From: AP-15 sp963747735
Lineage (GTDB): Bacteria; Pseudomonadota; Alphaproteobacteria; ATCC43930; CGMCC-115725
NCBI GenBank assembly: GCA_963747735.1
Contig: CAVVGE010000001.1
Location: 434,001 to 498,000, forward strand
Length of the DNA stretch: 64,000 nucleotides
Direction of reading: 5' to 3'
Numbering within the stretch: the first letter of the stretch is position 1; each line of letters opens with the position of its first letter. The notes beneath the pieces are model-generated. The model made no database searches, was not told where the DNA came from, and saw only the letters and a program-made list of their open reading frames with translations. Below are positions 1 through 9,481 of the stretch, one piece after another. The position numbers were made by a program, and so were the translations under genes.

Positions 1-37
1 CGAGCTCGGCTACCCGGTCGTCGATCGTCGCAGGCAT
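1..37 (-). CDS. possible 5' end of a gene running off the left edge
   Basis: On the minus strand an ATG at 37-35 opens a frame reading MPATIDDRVAEL to the window edge. The start resembles some SnoaL/NTF2-like proteins, but twelve codons cannot support a family call. No clear ribosome-binding site is visible. From here to 274 nothing else is convincing. Confidence 0.2.
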   Translation of the reverse strand, partial: MPATIDDRVAEL

Positions 38-274
38 GCGCGCACCGCATTTCCGCTGAGCACGGATGCGCCAGCTTACACGAAGCTGTCGTTTTTTGCA
101 CTCGGCCCGGTTATCGAGCCGGCTGCCCCAGGCGCTTGCGTCTACGCTGCGCACCACCCGCCAATGGCGCGAGCCCCGTCCGCCGCCAGAGCTGGTCTCA
201 TTCCCTGGCGACGGGCGCTTCTCGCCAAACCTCGCCGAGGGGCCGGCAGCCGCGCAGGCGAGGGCCGATCGGCG

Positions 275-1423
275 TCAATGCGACGGAAGGGTGTGCGCGA
301 GCCAGCTGGTGATGACGCCGGCGACCTGCAGATTGTTTTTTTCCAGCATGACCATATGGGCGTTGCCGTGGATGCCGTGATCGCCGAGCTGGAAGTCGGT
401 CACCTTGACCCCGGCCTGCGCCAGGTACTTCGCGGTGCAGTGGTCGTAGGCCGCGTGATAGGACGATTCGGTGGTGATGACGATGACCGGGATGTCGGCC
501 AGATTGACGAGCCGGCGTGCCGGCGCCTGCTGCTCGATGCAGCGGACCAGGTTTGGGCCGTCGGGCTCGGCCTGCTGCTCGGTCTTCAGCTCGCTCGGGT
601 CTTTCACCGGCGGGTCGTAGGCGATCGGGATGTCGGTGACGCCCCAGGCGCGCTCCTTGTTGTTGTTGAGGACCGCATTCTGGAACGGCGGCCCGCCCGG
701 CTCGACCGCGACGACGGCCTTGACCAGCTTTGGCCGGGCGTCGGCGATCAGCCAGCCGAACGGCCCCGATTGCGAGTGGGTCAGGATGATCGCCGGGCCG
801 ATGCGGTCGAGCAATGCTGCCACAGCATGCTGGTTGCGGCTCTGGGTCTCGGTGGCGCTGGCGACATACGGCACCTGCGTCGCATAGAAAGCATCGAAAA
901 CCGGGTCGCCGATACGCCCGCTGCCCGGCCATTGCGTATGCAATTTGGCCTGCGGCCATAGATTGAAGTCTTGCGGCGCGGTAAAGCGGGATTCGATCGC
1001 CTCGGCGCTGAAGGTGGCGAGCTTGCCGTCGATATCGGGCAGCCAGGGCGAGCGGCCGCGGGCCGGCTGGTCGATCATATAGACGGTGTAGCCCTGCCCG
1101 ACAAAATAATCCGCCCAGCCGGGCCTGCCGTCGGGCGTGCCCATCCAGTTGGTAGCGGTCTGCGCCGCACCGTGGATCAGCACCAGTGGATAGCGCTGGC
1201 GCGGGTGGCGCGGGGTCAAGACCTCGACATAGATCTGGCCGTGCATCAATCGCTTGCCGGGCTCGCCGACATAGGACCCGCCGACATAGAAATAGCCGCG
1301 CCCGGCGATCGCCGACTGGTCATGGACCGGCGCCGCTTTGGTCGCGGGGCCGGCCGCCCCTGCGGTTGTGCTGATCATCGCCGCCAGCAGCAAGCCGGCG
1401 GTCGCAGCAATAGGGTGGCGCAT
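275..1423 (-). CDS. secreted alpha/beta-hydrolase (esterase-like)
   Basis: This 382-residue protein starts with a hydrophobic signal peptide (residues 1-23, ending near TTAGA), so it is probably exported to the periplasm. The alpha/beta-hydrolase core shows VLIHGAAQTATNW (oxyanion-hole strand), YMIDQPARGRS, and the nucleophile elbow THSQSG, a G-to-H variant of GxSxG. The likely acid is near VIVITTESS, and the likely catalytic His is in the C-terminal GDHGIHGNAHMVM. The family hydrolyses esters or lactones; the substrate cannot be read from sequence. It is divergent from the AhpD-like gene downstream on the map and appears monocistronic. The frame is intact, unlike several neighbours. Confidence 0.85.
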   Translation of the reverse strand: MRHPIAATAGLLLAAMISTTAGAAGPATKAAPVHDQSAIAGRGYFYVGGSYVGEPGKRLMHGQIYVEVLTPRHPRQRYPLVLIHGAAQTATNWMGTPDGRPGWADYFVGQGYTVYMIDQPARGRSPWLPDIDGKLATFSAEAIESRFTAPQDFNLWPQAKLHTQWPGSGRIGDPVFDAFYATQVPYVASATETQSRNQHAVAALLDRIGPAIILTHSQSGPFGWLIADARPKLVKAVVAVEPGGPPFQNAVLNNNKERAWGVTDIPIAYDPPVKDPSELKTEQQAEPDGPNLVRCIEQQAPARRLVNLADIPVIVITTESSYHAAYDHCTAKYLAQAGVKVTDFQLGDHGIHGNAHMVMLEKNNLQVAGVITSWLAHTLPSH

Positions 1424-1639
1424 CGTTCCTCCTCGATCTCGGCTGTATTCTTAGGGACCGCCGGTGACAGCGGCGGTCCGGACGATACTGCCAGGTAGAG
1501 CGAAATGGCGATGCCATTCTACCGCCGCGATGCCGCCGCGATGCCGTCGCGCCGGGCAATCGATCGCAGTAGCGACGCGCCCGCGGCTTGCGCAAGAGGG
1601 GCGCCACACGCATGTTGGCGGCCGAACCATCAGGAGAGC

Positions 1640-2188
1640 ATGCCCAGGGTGTCGGAGATCGAGGACGATCGCGGCGATCCGATCCTCGGCGAGATTTTCC
1701 GCCGGCAGCGCGAGATGTTCGGCGAGCTGCTGAACCCCACCAAGGTCATGGCGCATTGCCCGCCGATCCTGCGCGCGGCGGGGGCGCTGGGTGCGGCGAT
1801 CGAACAGTCGGGGCAGCTGCCGCAAGCCATGCTGCCTTTGGTTTACCTGCGGGTGGCGACGCTCAACGGCTGCCCGTTCTGAATCGACATCAACTCCCTC
1901 CGTGTGAGGGAAGGCGATGACGGCGAAGAAAAGCTGCGGGCGGTGACGGGTTGGCGCGACAGCGCGCGCTTTAGCGAGGCTGAACGGGTGGCGCTCGAAT
2001 ATGCCGAGCGCATCACGCTGAGCGACCAGAGCGTCGACGATGCGCTGTTCGCCCGGCTCAAAGAGCATTACAGCGAGGCGCAGATCGTCGAATTGACCGC
2101 GGCCATCGCATTCGAGAATTTCCGCAGCAAGCTCAACCCGTCGCTCGGCGTCGAGGCGCAGGGCTTCTGCCTGCTGCCGCAGCGATAG
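1640..2188 (+). CDS. AhpD-like / carboxymuconolactone decarboxylase-family protein, candidate selenoprotein (UGA = Sec81)
   Basis: Read from ATG 1640 (AGGAGA at 1632-1637) to the stop at 2188, the frame is open except for one TGA at 1880-1882. The codons on both sides are in the same frame and encode one continuous CMD/AhpD-family protein of 182 residues. The redox motif of this family is NGCPFC-IDINS; here it reads NGCPF-UGA-IDINS, so UGA sits exactly where the second redox cysteine belongs (C78-P-F-U81). After the UGA the family pattern continues (EEKLRAV, ERVALEYAERITL, QIVELTAAIAFENFRSK). A 40-nt hairpin begins one base after the UGA, as expected of a bacterial SECIS. Family members are thiol peroxidase or disulfide-type enzymes. 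The most plausible reading is selenocysteine insertion. Alternatives are a nonsense mutation or a C-to-A base-call error. No sel genes are in this window. Confidence 0.75.
1884..1923 (+). promoter_or_regulatory. SECIS-like hairpin immediately after in-frame UGA
   Basis: The upper stem is TCCCTC (1895-1900) with GAGGGA (1906-1911), six perfect pairs. It closes a 5-nt loop CGTGT whose G-U lies 20 nt after the UGA. The lower stem is CATC (1888-1891) with GATG (1916-1919), extended past an A-A mismatch by TCG (1884-1886) with CGG (1921-1923, one T-G wobble). Size, distance to the UGA and a loop G/GU match the known bacterial SECIS bound by SelB. The fold was done by eye. Confidence 0.6.
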
Positions 2189-2237
2189 CCGGCGCAATGC
2201 GGGCGGGCGCGGCACGCGCTGCTGCCAGCGCGCCGGG

Positions 2238-3063
2238 TCAGCCGGCCATAAAGCGGTTGAGCTCCGGGGTGGCCATCGTCCGATCGACATAGCCGAAGGT
2301 GCCGCGTTCCTTGACCTCGCGCGCGGCGTCGGCGAGCCCGCTCATCGCCGCGCGGTAGAGCGAGGTCGCGAGACTGATCCGCTTGACCCCGGCCGCCGCC
2401 AATTCCGCGGTCGTAAACGAGCGGCCCCGGATCCCGGCCATAAAGTTGAAGGGTTTCGACAGCGCCGCGCACACCCTCCCGACCGCCGCGAGGTCGGGTA
2501 GGCCCGGCGCCATCAGCACGTCCGCCCCCGCCGCTTCGAAGGCTTTGAGCCGCTCGATGATGCCGTCGAGATCGGGGTGGCCGCGCAGACAGCCTTCGGC
2601 CCGCGCGGTCAAGCTAAAGTGAAACGGCAATTTGCGCGCGGCCTCGACCGCGGCGGCGACCCGGTCCCTGGCATGCTCGAAGTCGTAGAGCGGCTGTTCC
2701 GGGTTGCCGGTGAAATCCTCGATCGAGCCGCCGACGAGGCCGGTCGCCGCCGCCCGGCGGATCGTCTCGGCGGCACCTTCGGGCGTGTCGTCAAAGCCTT
2801 TTTCCAGATCGGCCGATACCGGCAGATCGACTGCTCGGCAATTGCGGTGCAATGGGCGAGCGCCTCCTCGCGGCTGACCATGCCGTCGCGCCGGCCGAGC
2901 ACGCCCGCCTGCAGCGCCGCTCGACGTCGCCAATGCCGCAAAGCCGAGCCCGGCCAGGATGCCGCGCCGAGCCCGCATCCCACGCATTGGCGATCAGGAA
3001 AAACCCCGGCGCCTGATGCAGCGCACGGAAACGATCGGCTTTTTCGGCTTGGCTCGACGGCAT
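2238..3063 (-). pseudogene. isocitrate lyase/PEP-mutase family protein, frameshifted
   Basis: The N-terminus (from ATG 3063) reads MPSSQAEKADRFRAL and FFLIANAWDAGSAR, the substrate-binding start of the ICL/PEP phosphomutase superfamily. The frame then changes to GLGFAALATSSGAA, changes again to GVLGRRDGMVSREEALAH, and returns for AVDLPVSADLEKGF through the rest of the (beta/alpha)8 barrel to the stop at 2238. Three one-base indels between about 2820 and 2980 explain this; the remaining 190 codons are clean. The homologous family includes 2-methylisocitrate lyase and oxaloacetate decarboxylase-like enzymes, and the exact substrate is unknown. Either the gene is dead or the sequence has errors there. 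It is convergent with the AhpD-like gene, 49 bp away. Confidence 0.75.
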
Positions 3064-3101
3064 CTGGCATCTCCTCGGGGTCTGCTCGCATCCATGCTAC
3101 G

Positions 3102-3255
3102 ACATTGACAACGGAGCTTCCAGAGGCTACTTGTTCACCATGCGCATGCTATCGCGACAGCTCGGTATTGCTCGCCCAATTGCCTTTCGTGGTCGTGGCG
3201 AACGCCGCGGTGCGATCTCGCACATTGACAACGTAGCTTCTTGAGGCTACCTGTT
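3102..3255 (+). repeat. duplicated vapB promoter/operator (34-bp direct repeat, 120-bp period)
   Basis: Two copies (3102-3135 and 3222-3255) differ at 4 of 34 positions. Each begins ACATTGACAACG and carries an imperfect palindrome. In copy 2 this is GTAGC...GCTAC, arms 3233-3237 and 3246-3250. Only copy 2 abuts the antitoxin gene; copy 1 is followed by an ATG at 3140 with no long frame. Confidence 0.75.
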
Positions 3256-3259
3256 TCGA
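3222..3259 (+). promoter_or_regulatory. vapB: vapBC promoter with palindromic operator
   Basis: TTGACA at 3225-3230 is a consensus -35. About 17 bp on, the weak -10 region lies around 3247-3254, so transcription should start at or next to the ATG at 3260. No Shine-Dalgarno is seen, which suggests a leaderless mRNA. The palindrome between the -35 and the start is the natural site for autorepression by the antitoxin. Confidence 0.5.
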
Positions 3260-3541
3260 ATGAAGTCCGTTGGCCTCAAAGTGTTGAAAAACAAGCTCAG
3301 CGAGTATGTCCGCATAGCCGCGGCCGGCGAGCCCGTCGCTATCACCGACCGCAACCGCGTTGTCGCGGAGCTCGTGCCGCCGCGGCCCAGGACCGGGCTT
3401 ACGCCGTTTGAGGAAAGGGGGGTGCGCGAAGGTTGGCTCAGGCTGGCCAAAGATCCGAATGCGCCGCTGCCGCCCCGCAATCCCCTCGTCCCCTTCGATG
3501 AACTGATGCGCGAGCTGGACGAAGATAGAGAAGATCGTTGA
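3260..3541 (+). CDS. vapB: type II antitoxin, Phd/prevent-host-death family
   Basis: This 93-residue protein opens MKSVGLKVLKNKLSEYVR and continues VAITDRNRVVAELVPP, the DNA-binding fold of Phd/YefM antitoxins, which act as autorepressors. Its C-terminal half, ending in an acidic tail (ELDEDREDR), would wrap and inhibit the toxin. The stop codon overlaps the start of the PIN-domain gene (TTGA), the usual translational coupling of an antitoxin-toxin pair. Expression is probably controlled by the palindrome just upstream. Confidence 0.88.
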   Translation: MKSVGLKVLKNKLSEYVRIAAAGEPVAITDRNRVVAELVPPRPRTGLTPFEERGVREGWLRLAKDPNAPLPPRNPLVPFDELMRELDEDREDR

Positions 3542-3924
3542 TCTATCTCGACAGTTCGGCCGTTCTTGCCCGTTTGTTCGGCGAAGGAAGGGCGCCGCCA
3601 GAGAGCATCTGGGGAAATTTTCTGGTTTCGAGCGGCCTTCTCGAATACGAAGTCTGGAATCGCATTCACGCCCGCCATTTCGCGGCAACCGTGGGCGAGG
3701 CGGCCGTGCTCTTGATCAGCCGAATCAGACTTGTCGAGTTGACACCGCTGGTTCTCGCGCGGGCCTTGGAGCCGTTTCCGATCGCGGTGCGAACCCTGGA
3801 TGCGCTTCACCTCGCGACAATCGAATTTCTGCGCCGGACCGGCGAGGCGGTGGAATTGGCGAGCTACGACAACCGTCTGGTCGCCGCCGCGCAGGCGTTG
3901 GGCTTCCCGCTCGCGGCGTTGTGA
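3538..3924 (+). CDS. vapC: PIN-domain toxin (VapC-like ribonuclease)
   Basis: This 128-residue protein begins at a TTG overlapping the antitoxin stop by 4 bp. PIN-domain acidic residues are visible: IYLDSSA near residue 4 (first Asp), LLEYEVW near residue 35 (Glu), RTLDALHLAT near residue 90 (Asp) and ASYDNRL near residue 110 (Asp). These four carboxylates bind the metal in this RNase family, so the toxin should be catalytically intact. The target RNA is unknown. The pair lies directly upstream of lepA, next to a rearranged region. Confidence 0.88.
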   Translation: MIYLDSSAVLARLFGEGRAPPESIWGNFLVSSGLLEYEVWNRIHARHFAATVGEAAVLLISRIRLVELTPLVLARALEPFPIAVRTLDALHLATIEFLRRTGEAVELASYDNRLVAAAQALGFPLAAL

Positions 3925-3987
3925 CAGCTACCCTGGTGAGCGGGCCGCGTTGATCCGGTGGCGTCTCGTCCTTATGTTCGCGCTCGC

Positions 3988-5791
<1,804 letters not shown>

Positions 5792-5983
5792 CCGCCGCCA
5801 GGTTCGGCAGAAGGCTGAAATCGCCGTGGGCAAGCCGGAATTCGAGGATGATGTTGCGGCCCTCGACATAGCCGAGGTCGCGAAGCCCCTCTCTGAGCGC
5901 ATCGAAGATCAGCGTCCTGTCGCTGTCTGCCGCCGTCAGAATGCCGACGCGGCGAGCCCGGCGACGAGAACGCTGTGCCGCAT
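5792..5983 (-). pseudogene. N-terminal fragment of an ABC substrate-binding protein, cut at the lepA stop
   Basis: The minus-strand ATG at 5983 overlaps the stop of the previous substrate-binding gene (TGATG). After MRHSVLVAGLAAS and one frame change, the text VGILTAADSDRTLIF, ALREGLRDLGYVEGRN and LAHGDFSLLPNLAAV is the start of the ABC_sub_bind (PF04392-type) family. Homology stops at 5792, the base after the lepA stop codon, so about 80% of the gene is missing. This abrupt junction marks a recombination breakpoint. Confidence 0.7.
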
Positions 5984-7470
5984 CACTCGATGACCTCGTC
6001 GGCGCGCGCGAGGATCAGAGGCGGGATCGTCAGGCCGAGCGCTTTGGCGGTTTTGAGATTGATGACAAGCTCGAACCGGGTCGGCTGCTCGACCGGAAGG
6101 TCGGAGGGCTTGGCGCCCTTCAGGATCTTTCCAGCGTAAATGCCGAGCTGGCGATACACGCCGGTAAGGCTCGGTCCATAGCTGATCAGGCCGCCGGCCA
6201 CGGGGAACTCGCGCAAATGTTGGATTGCCGGAACAGCATGGCGCGCCGCCAACGCGACAAACTGCTCGCGGCGGCTGATGAAGAACGCATCGGCGCCGAT
6301 GACGAGCCCGCCGGCTTGCAGTCGGGCGAGGGCCGCGAAGGCGGCGTCGATCTCGCTTTCGGTGCTGGCCTTCAGGATAGCGAGCTGCAACCCCTTCGTG
6401 CGCGCCGCTTCCCGCGCGTCTATGATGATGCGCTCAGTCAGCGGGTTCTCCGGGTTTACGAGCAGGGCAATCATCTTGGCCTGGGGAACCAGCTCGGACA
6501 GCAGCTCGAGCAGCTTTGGCATCAGCTCGGCGTACATCATGCTGATGCCGGTGAGGTTGCCGCCGGGCCGGGCGAGACTGACGACCAGCTCGTTCGTGAC
6601 CGGATCATCGCCGCTGGTGAAGACCACCGGGATCTTCGAGGTCGCGCTTTTCGCAGCGAGCGCTGAGGCGGGGCCACCGCTCGTCGCGATCAAATCGACC
6701 TTGCGGCCGACAAGATCGGCGGCTAATGCCGGCAACCGATCATAGTTGCCCTCGGCCCAGCGGTATTCGATCGCCAAATTTTGTCCCTCGATATAGCCGG
6801 TTTCACTCAGCCCCTGGTGGAAGGCGGGCAGAACTGACGAGAAAGAATGGCACAGGACAAACACCGAAATGAATCCGCCGACAAGGCCGAGGCAGCAGCA
6901 ACCCCAATGGGTCACTTTAAATTCTTGGCGCGAAAGCTCATTCAGGTGCCGAAAGAGGAATTAAACGTCGAGCGCGAATCTGAGAAAAATACAAAATCAT
7001 CTTCACGACGTAGAAAAGAATCCTGATTTAACGCTCGTCCCCAGATGCGCTGCCCGACGTTGTTCCAGCAATGGGGGATAGTTTAGCGTTTCCAAGATAT
7101 GCGAGATAGGAACCACTACAGCAAGGCCAGCATTAAAATCTACGTCTTGGTTCGGCAGTACGCGTTCGTCGGGATCGTCTGACGCGAAGTCACTGGCATA
7201 TTGCCCACTGTGAGCCCCAATCACCATTCCTATAAGGAAATATGGGGTGATCCTATGTCCTGTTTGCTGATTAACCACTACAGGATGAGTTCCAAATTGA
7301 CGGAATGGCGACGTATGAAACATCACCGGAGCGCCAACAAACGGTGCAAACGGGCCAGGCGAGGTGCTGTTGAGGAAGCCGATCACCGGCATCGCCTTCT
7401 GCTGCGCCCGCAGCGCGCGTGCCGCCGTCATCGCGCCGCCCAGCAGCAGCACCAGCTCGCGGCGCCTCAT
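5983..7470 (-). pseudogene. ABC transporter substrate-binding protein (ABC_sub_bind family), split by a 507-bp insertion
   Basis: The 5' part (7470-7330) reads MRRRELVLLLGGAMTAARAL, then AMPVIGFLNSTSPGPFAPFV, the signal peptide and first strand of the family. The rest (6822-5983) resumes at FHQGLSETGYIEGQN and runs through AIEYRWAEGNYDRLPALAAD to PTRFELVINLKTAKALGLTI. Removing 6823-7329 restores a normal protein of about 327 residues in one frame. Such lipoprotein-like or periplasmic binding proteins are heavily amplified in soil alphaproteobacteria. The gene is preceded on its own strand by a second lepA 3' end and followed by a truncated paralogue. Confidence 0.75.
6823..7329 (-). other. 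507-bp insertion carrying the C-terminus of a trypsin-like protease
   Basis: The insert lies between FVGA and FHQG of the substrate-binding gene. Its minus strand carries FRQFGTHPVVVNQQTGHR, ITPYFLIGMVIGAH and NAGLAVVVPISHILETL, ending at 7003. This resembles the last third of a trypsin-like serine protease (the ...NAGLAVVVPA... strand), without its catalytic Ser segment. The remaining stretch to 6823 shows no recognisable gene. No terminal inverted repeat or target duplication was found, so transposition is not demonstrated. Confidence 0.5.
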
Positions 7471-7587
7471 TCGATGACCTCGTCGGCGCGGGTGCTGGCC
7501 GCACAGGAGCCCATGATGACGCCTCCGCCCTGACCATAGCATCGAACGGCCGGTCGCCTCTCGCTGCAAAAAAACGGCGAAAACACC

Positions 7588-7749
7588 TTGCGCGAGGACG
7601 TGCTCGCCAAATGCTATGGCGGCGACGTGACCCGCAAAAGAAAGCTGCTCGAAAAACAGAAGGAAGGCAAAAAGCGGATGCGCCGGCACGGCAACGTCGA
7701 GATCCCGCAATCCGCCTTTATCGCCGCCCTAAAAATGGGTGACGCCTGA
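7588..7749 (+). repeat. second copy of the lepA 3' end (162 bp)
   Basis: Bases 7588-7749 align without gaps to 5630-5791, the last 54 codons of lepA including the stop. The copy encodes GDVTRKRKLLEKQKEGKK and VEIPQSAFIAALKMGDA. Several codons differ from the resident lepA (LLEKQK versus LLDKQK; RRHGNVE versus RQFGKVE), and some copy residues are closer to typical LepA. This suggests import of another lepA tail rather than simple local duplication. Confidence 0.85.
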
Positions 7750-7780
7750 CTTGTGGGCGCTCGTCGTCAAGGGTTGATCG

Positions 7781-8010
7781 TTAAAGCAGCCTGATGAGAT
7801 CGTCGGCGTTGAGCTCGGCTTGGCGCAGAATCGAGCGCAAAATGCCGCGTTTCACATCCGCGCTGCCATGGTGCGGAACGACGATGCGGGACGGCCGGGC
7901 GGTAGGGATGTCTCAGAACGTAATGGCTGCCGGTCGTGGTGAATGAAAAAGCCGGCGCGCTGTAATGCTCGGATCAGCCATGCGGCCTTGACCGAGGGCA
8001 GGTCGGTCAG
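7781..8010 (-). pseudogene. hicA: HicA-like mRNA interferase, two frameshifts
   Basis: Reading minus-strand frames in turn gives LTDLPSVKAAWLIRALQRAG, then TTGSHYVLRHPYR, then RIVVPHHGSADVKRGILRS and LRQAELNADDLIRLL, ending with TAA at 7783-7781. This is the double-stranded RNA-binding-like HicA toxin with its G-S-H motif (catalytic His). It immediately follows HicB. No ATG is visible; CTG or a lost start at 8010 overlaps the hicB stop. Two indels may be errors or true inactivation. Confidence 0.6.
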
Positions 8011-8252
8011 GCGCGAATGAGGTTGACCGTCAGTCTTTCGGCGATTGGCCCCTCCGGCGCCTCATACGGCAACCGCTCGCCGTCTTTGCGTAGAGATTCG
8101 AGATAGGCGCGCAGGCAATCCGCCGCCATCGTGCGCGCCTCATCGAGCGTCTCGCCCTGGGTCGCCAACCCCGGGATCGCCGCAAAAGTAACAATATACC
8201 CACCTTCTTCAGCCGGCTCGAACACCGCAGTGTATTGAATGCGGTTCTCCAT
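8007..8252 (-). CDS. hicB: HicB-family antitoxin
   Basis: This 81-residue protein reads MENRIQYTAVFEPAEEGGY, then IVTFAAIPGLATQGETLDEA and ARTMAADCLRAYLESL. That is the partial RNase-H-like fold of HicB, with the P-G-L-x-T-x-G-x-T/S turn diagnostic of the family. It lacks the extra C-terminal DNA-binding domain, so it is the short HicB form. It neutralises HicA, whose gene is directly downstream on the same strand. The pair sits inside the segment bounded by lepA 3'-end copies. Confidence 0.85.
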   Translation of the reverse strand: MENRIQYTAVFEPAEEGGYIVTFAAIPGLATQGETLDEARTMAADCLRAYLESLRKDGERLPYEAPEGPIAERLTVNLIRA

Positions 8253-8314
8253 TCTGATCCTCCTGTTCCATCTCGAGCCCGGAAGAGATCCTGAAAATAG
8301 CGCACGGAGGCCGC

Positions 8315-8338
8315 GCCCTCAAAATGGGCGACGCCTGA
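8315..8338 (+). repeat. third, 24-bp remnant of the lepA 3' end
   Basis: These 24 bases match the terminal 24 bases of the 7749 copy at 22 positions (Ala-Leu-Lys-Met-Gly-Asp-Ala-stop). They lie between hicB and the exporter operon, so the HicAB segment is also bracketed by lepA ends. Confidence 0.6.
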
Positions 8339-8385
8339 GAGCGAGGCTACCCGACAATTTGGCCCGGCCGGACCGCCCCTCCAGC

Positions 8386-9481
8386 TCAGTGACGCACGAA
8401 ATAGACGCGGTAGAGCTGGTCGCGCAGGCTGGCGCTCGAATTCGATCACGGCGCGGAAATCCGCTTTGCCGAGCACATAAGTTTCGACATCGTCGCGGGC
8501 GACGATCGTCGCGTTGCGCGGCTCGCCGCTGATCAGCGCCGCCTCGCCAAAAAAATCGCCGGCGCCCAAATTCGCCACATCCTGGTTCTGCCGGATGACA
8601 TCGACCGTGCCGTCGGAGATCAGAAAGAATTCCTCGCCGGAATCGCCTTCGCGGATCACGACATCGCCTTTGACAAAGCGGCGCTTGGTCATCTTTTCGG
8701 CAATGTCGGTCAGCGCCACCGGGGACAGGTCCTTGAACGCATCGACGGTCTTCAGAAACTCGCAGATGCGCAGCGCGTCGTGCAGCACCACGTCGGACGC
8801 GATCCGGCCATCGACCATGTGCACCAGCCGGTCGGCCTTTTCGATGATCCGGTGGTCGTGGGTCACCATCATGACGGCGGAGCCGTGCTCGATCGTGGTT
8901 TCCTTTAAGAGATCGACGACGTTGCGCGCCGAATCCTTGTCGAGCGCCGCGGTCGGCTCGTCGGCCAAGACCAGCTGCGGCCGGTTGACCAAGGCACGGG
9001 CGATGGCGACGCGTTGCCGCTGCCCGCCGGACAGCGAGCGCGGCTTGTAATCGACGCGATGGCCGAGGCCGAGGCGATCGAGGATCGTGGTGCCGCGCTC
9101 GCGCATCTCGGCGGCCGGGCAATCGCCGAGCTGCATCGCCATCTTGACGTTCTCGTAGGCGGAGAGCGCATCGAACAGGTTGTGCATCTGAAAGATAAAG
9201 CCGACATGGCGCCGCACCGCCACCAGCTCGCCGGCGCCGAGCCGCGCGAGGTTGCGGCCGAGCACGTCGATCCGCCCCTCCTGCACCGAGCGCAGCGCGC
9301 CGACGAGTGTCAGGAGCGTGGTCTTGCCCGCGCCGGAGGGGCCGGTCATGACCACGAGCTGGCCGGGGTCGATCTCGATCCGGTTGTCGTACAGCACCTG
9401 GTTGCGTAAATCGCCGTGTCCAAAAAAATGGTTCAGCTCTTCCACTCGCACGGCGGCTTGCGGGGCGGCGTTGGCACTCAT
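8386..9481 (-). CDS. DevA-like ABC exporter ATPase with C-terminal cyclic-nucleotide-binding domain
   Basis: The ABC domain (residues 1-235) shows TGPSGAGKTTLLTLVGALRS (Walker A), SLSGGQRQRVAIARAL (signature) and QLVLADEPTAALD (Walker B), plus MVTHDHR. The lobe resembles the MacB/DevA group that works with FtsX-type permeases. Residues 245-350 form a cNMP-binding domain (RFVKGDVVIREGDSGEEFFL, GAGDFFGEAALISGEPRNAT). The phosphate-binding cassette is recognisable, but the usual R-T/S is RNAT, so ligand binding is uncertain. A frame change near 8435 precedes the likely true end SLRDQLYRVYFVRH, stop at 8386. The start ATG overlaps the upstream permease stop (TGATG). It acts at the inner membrane as motor of the two permeases. 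Confidence 0.85.

Noticed and set aside
1504..1882. Two separate short genes (1505-1882 and 1904-2188) instead of one
   Set aside because: Both are in the same frame, each holds half of a single CMD/AhpD fold, and the only barrier is a UGA at the redox Cys position.
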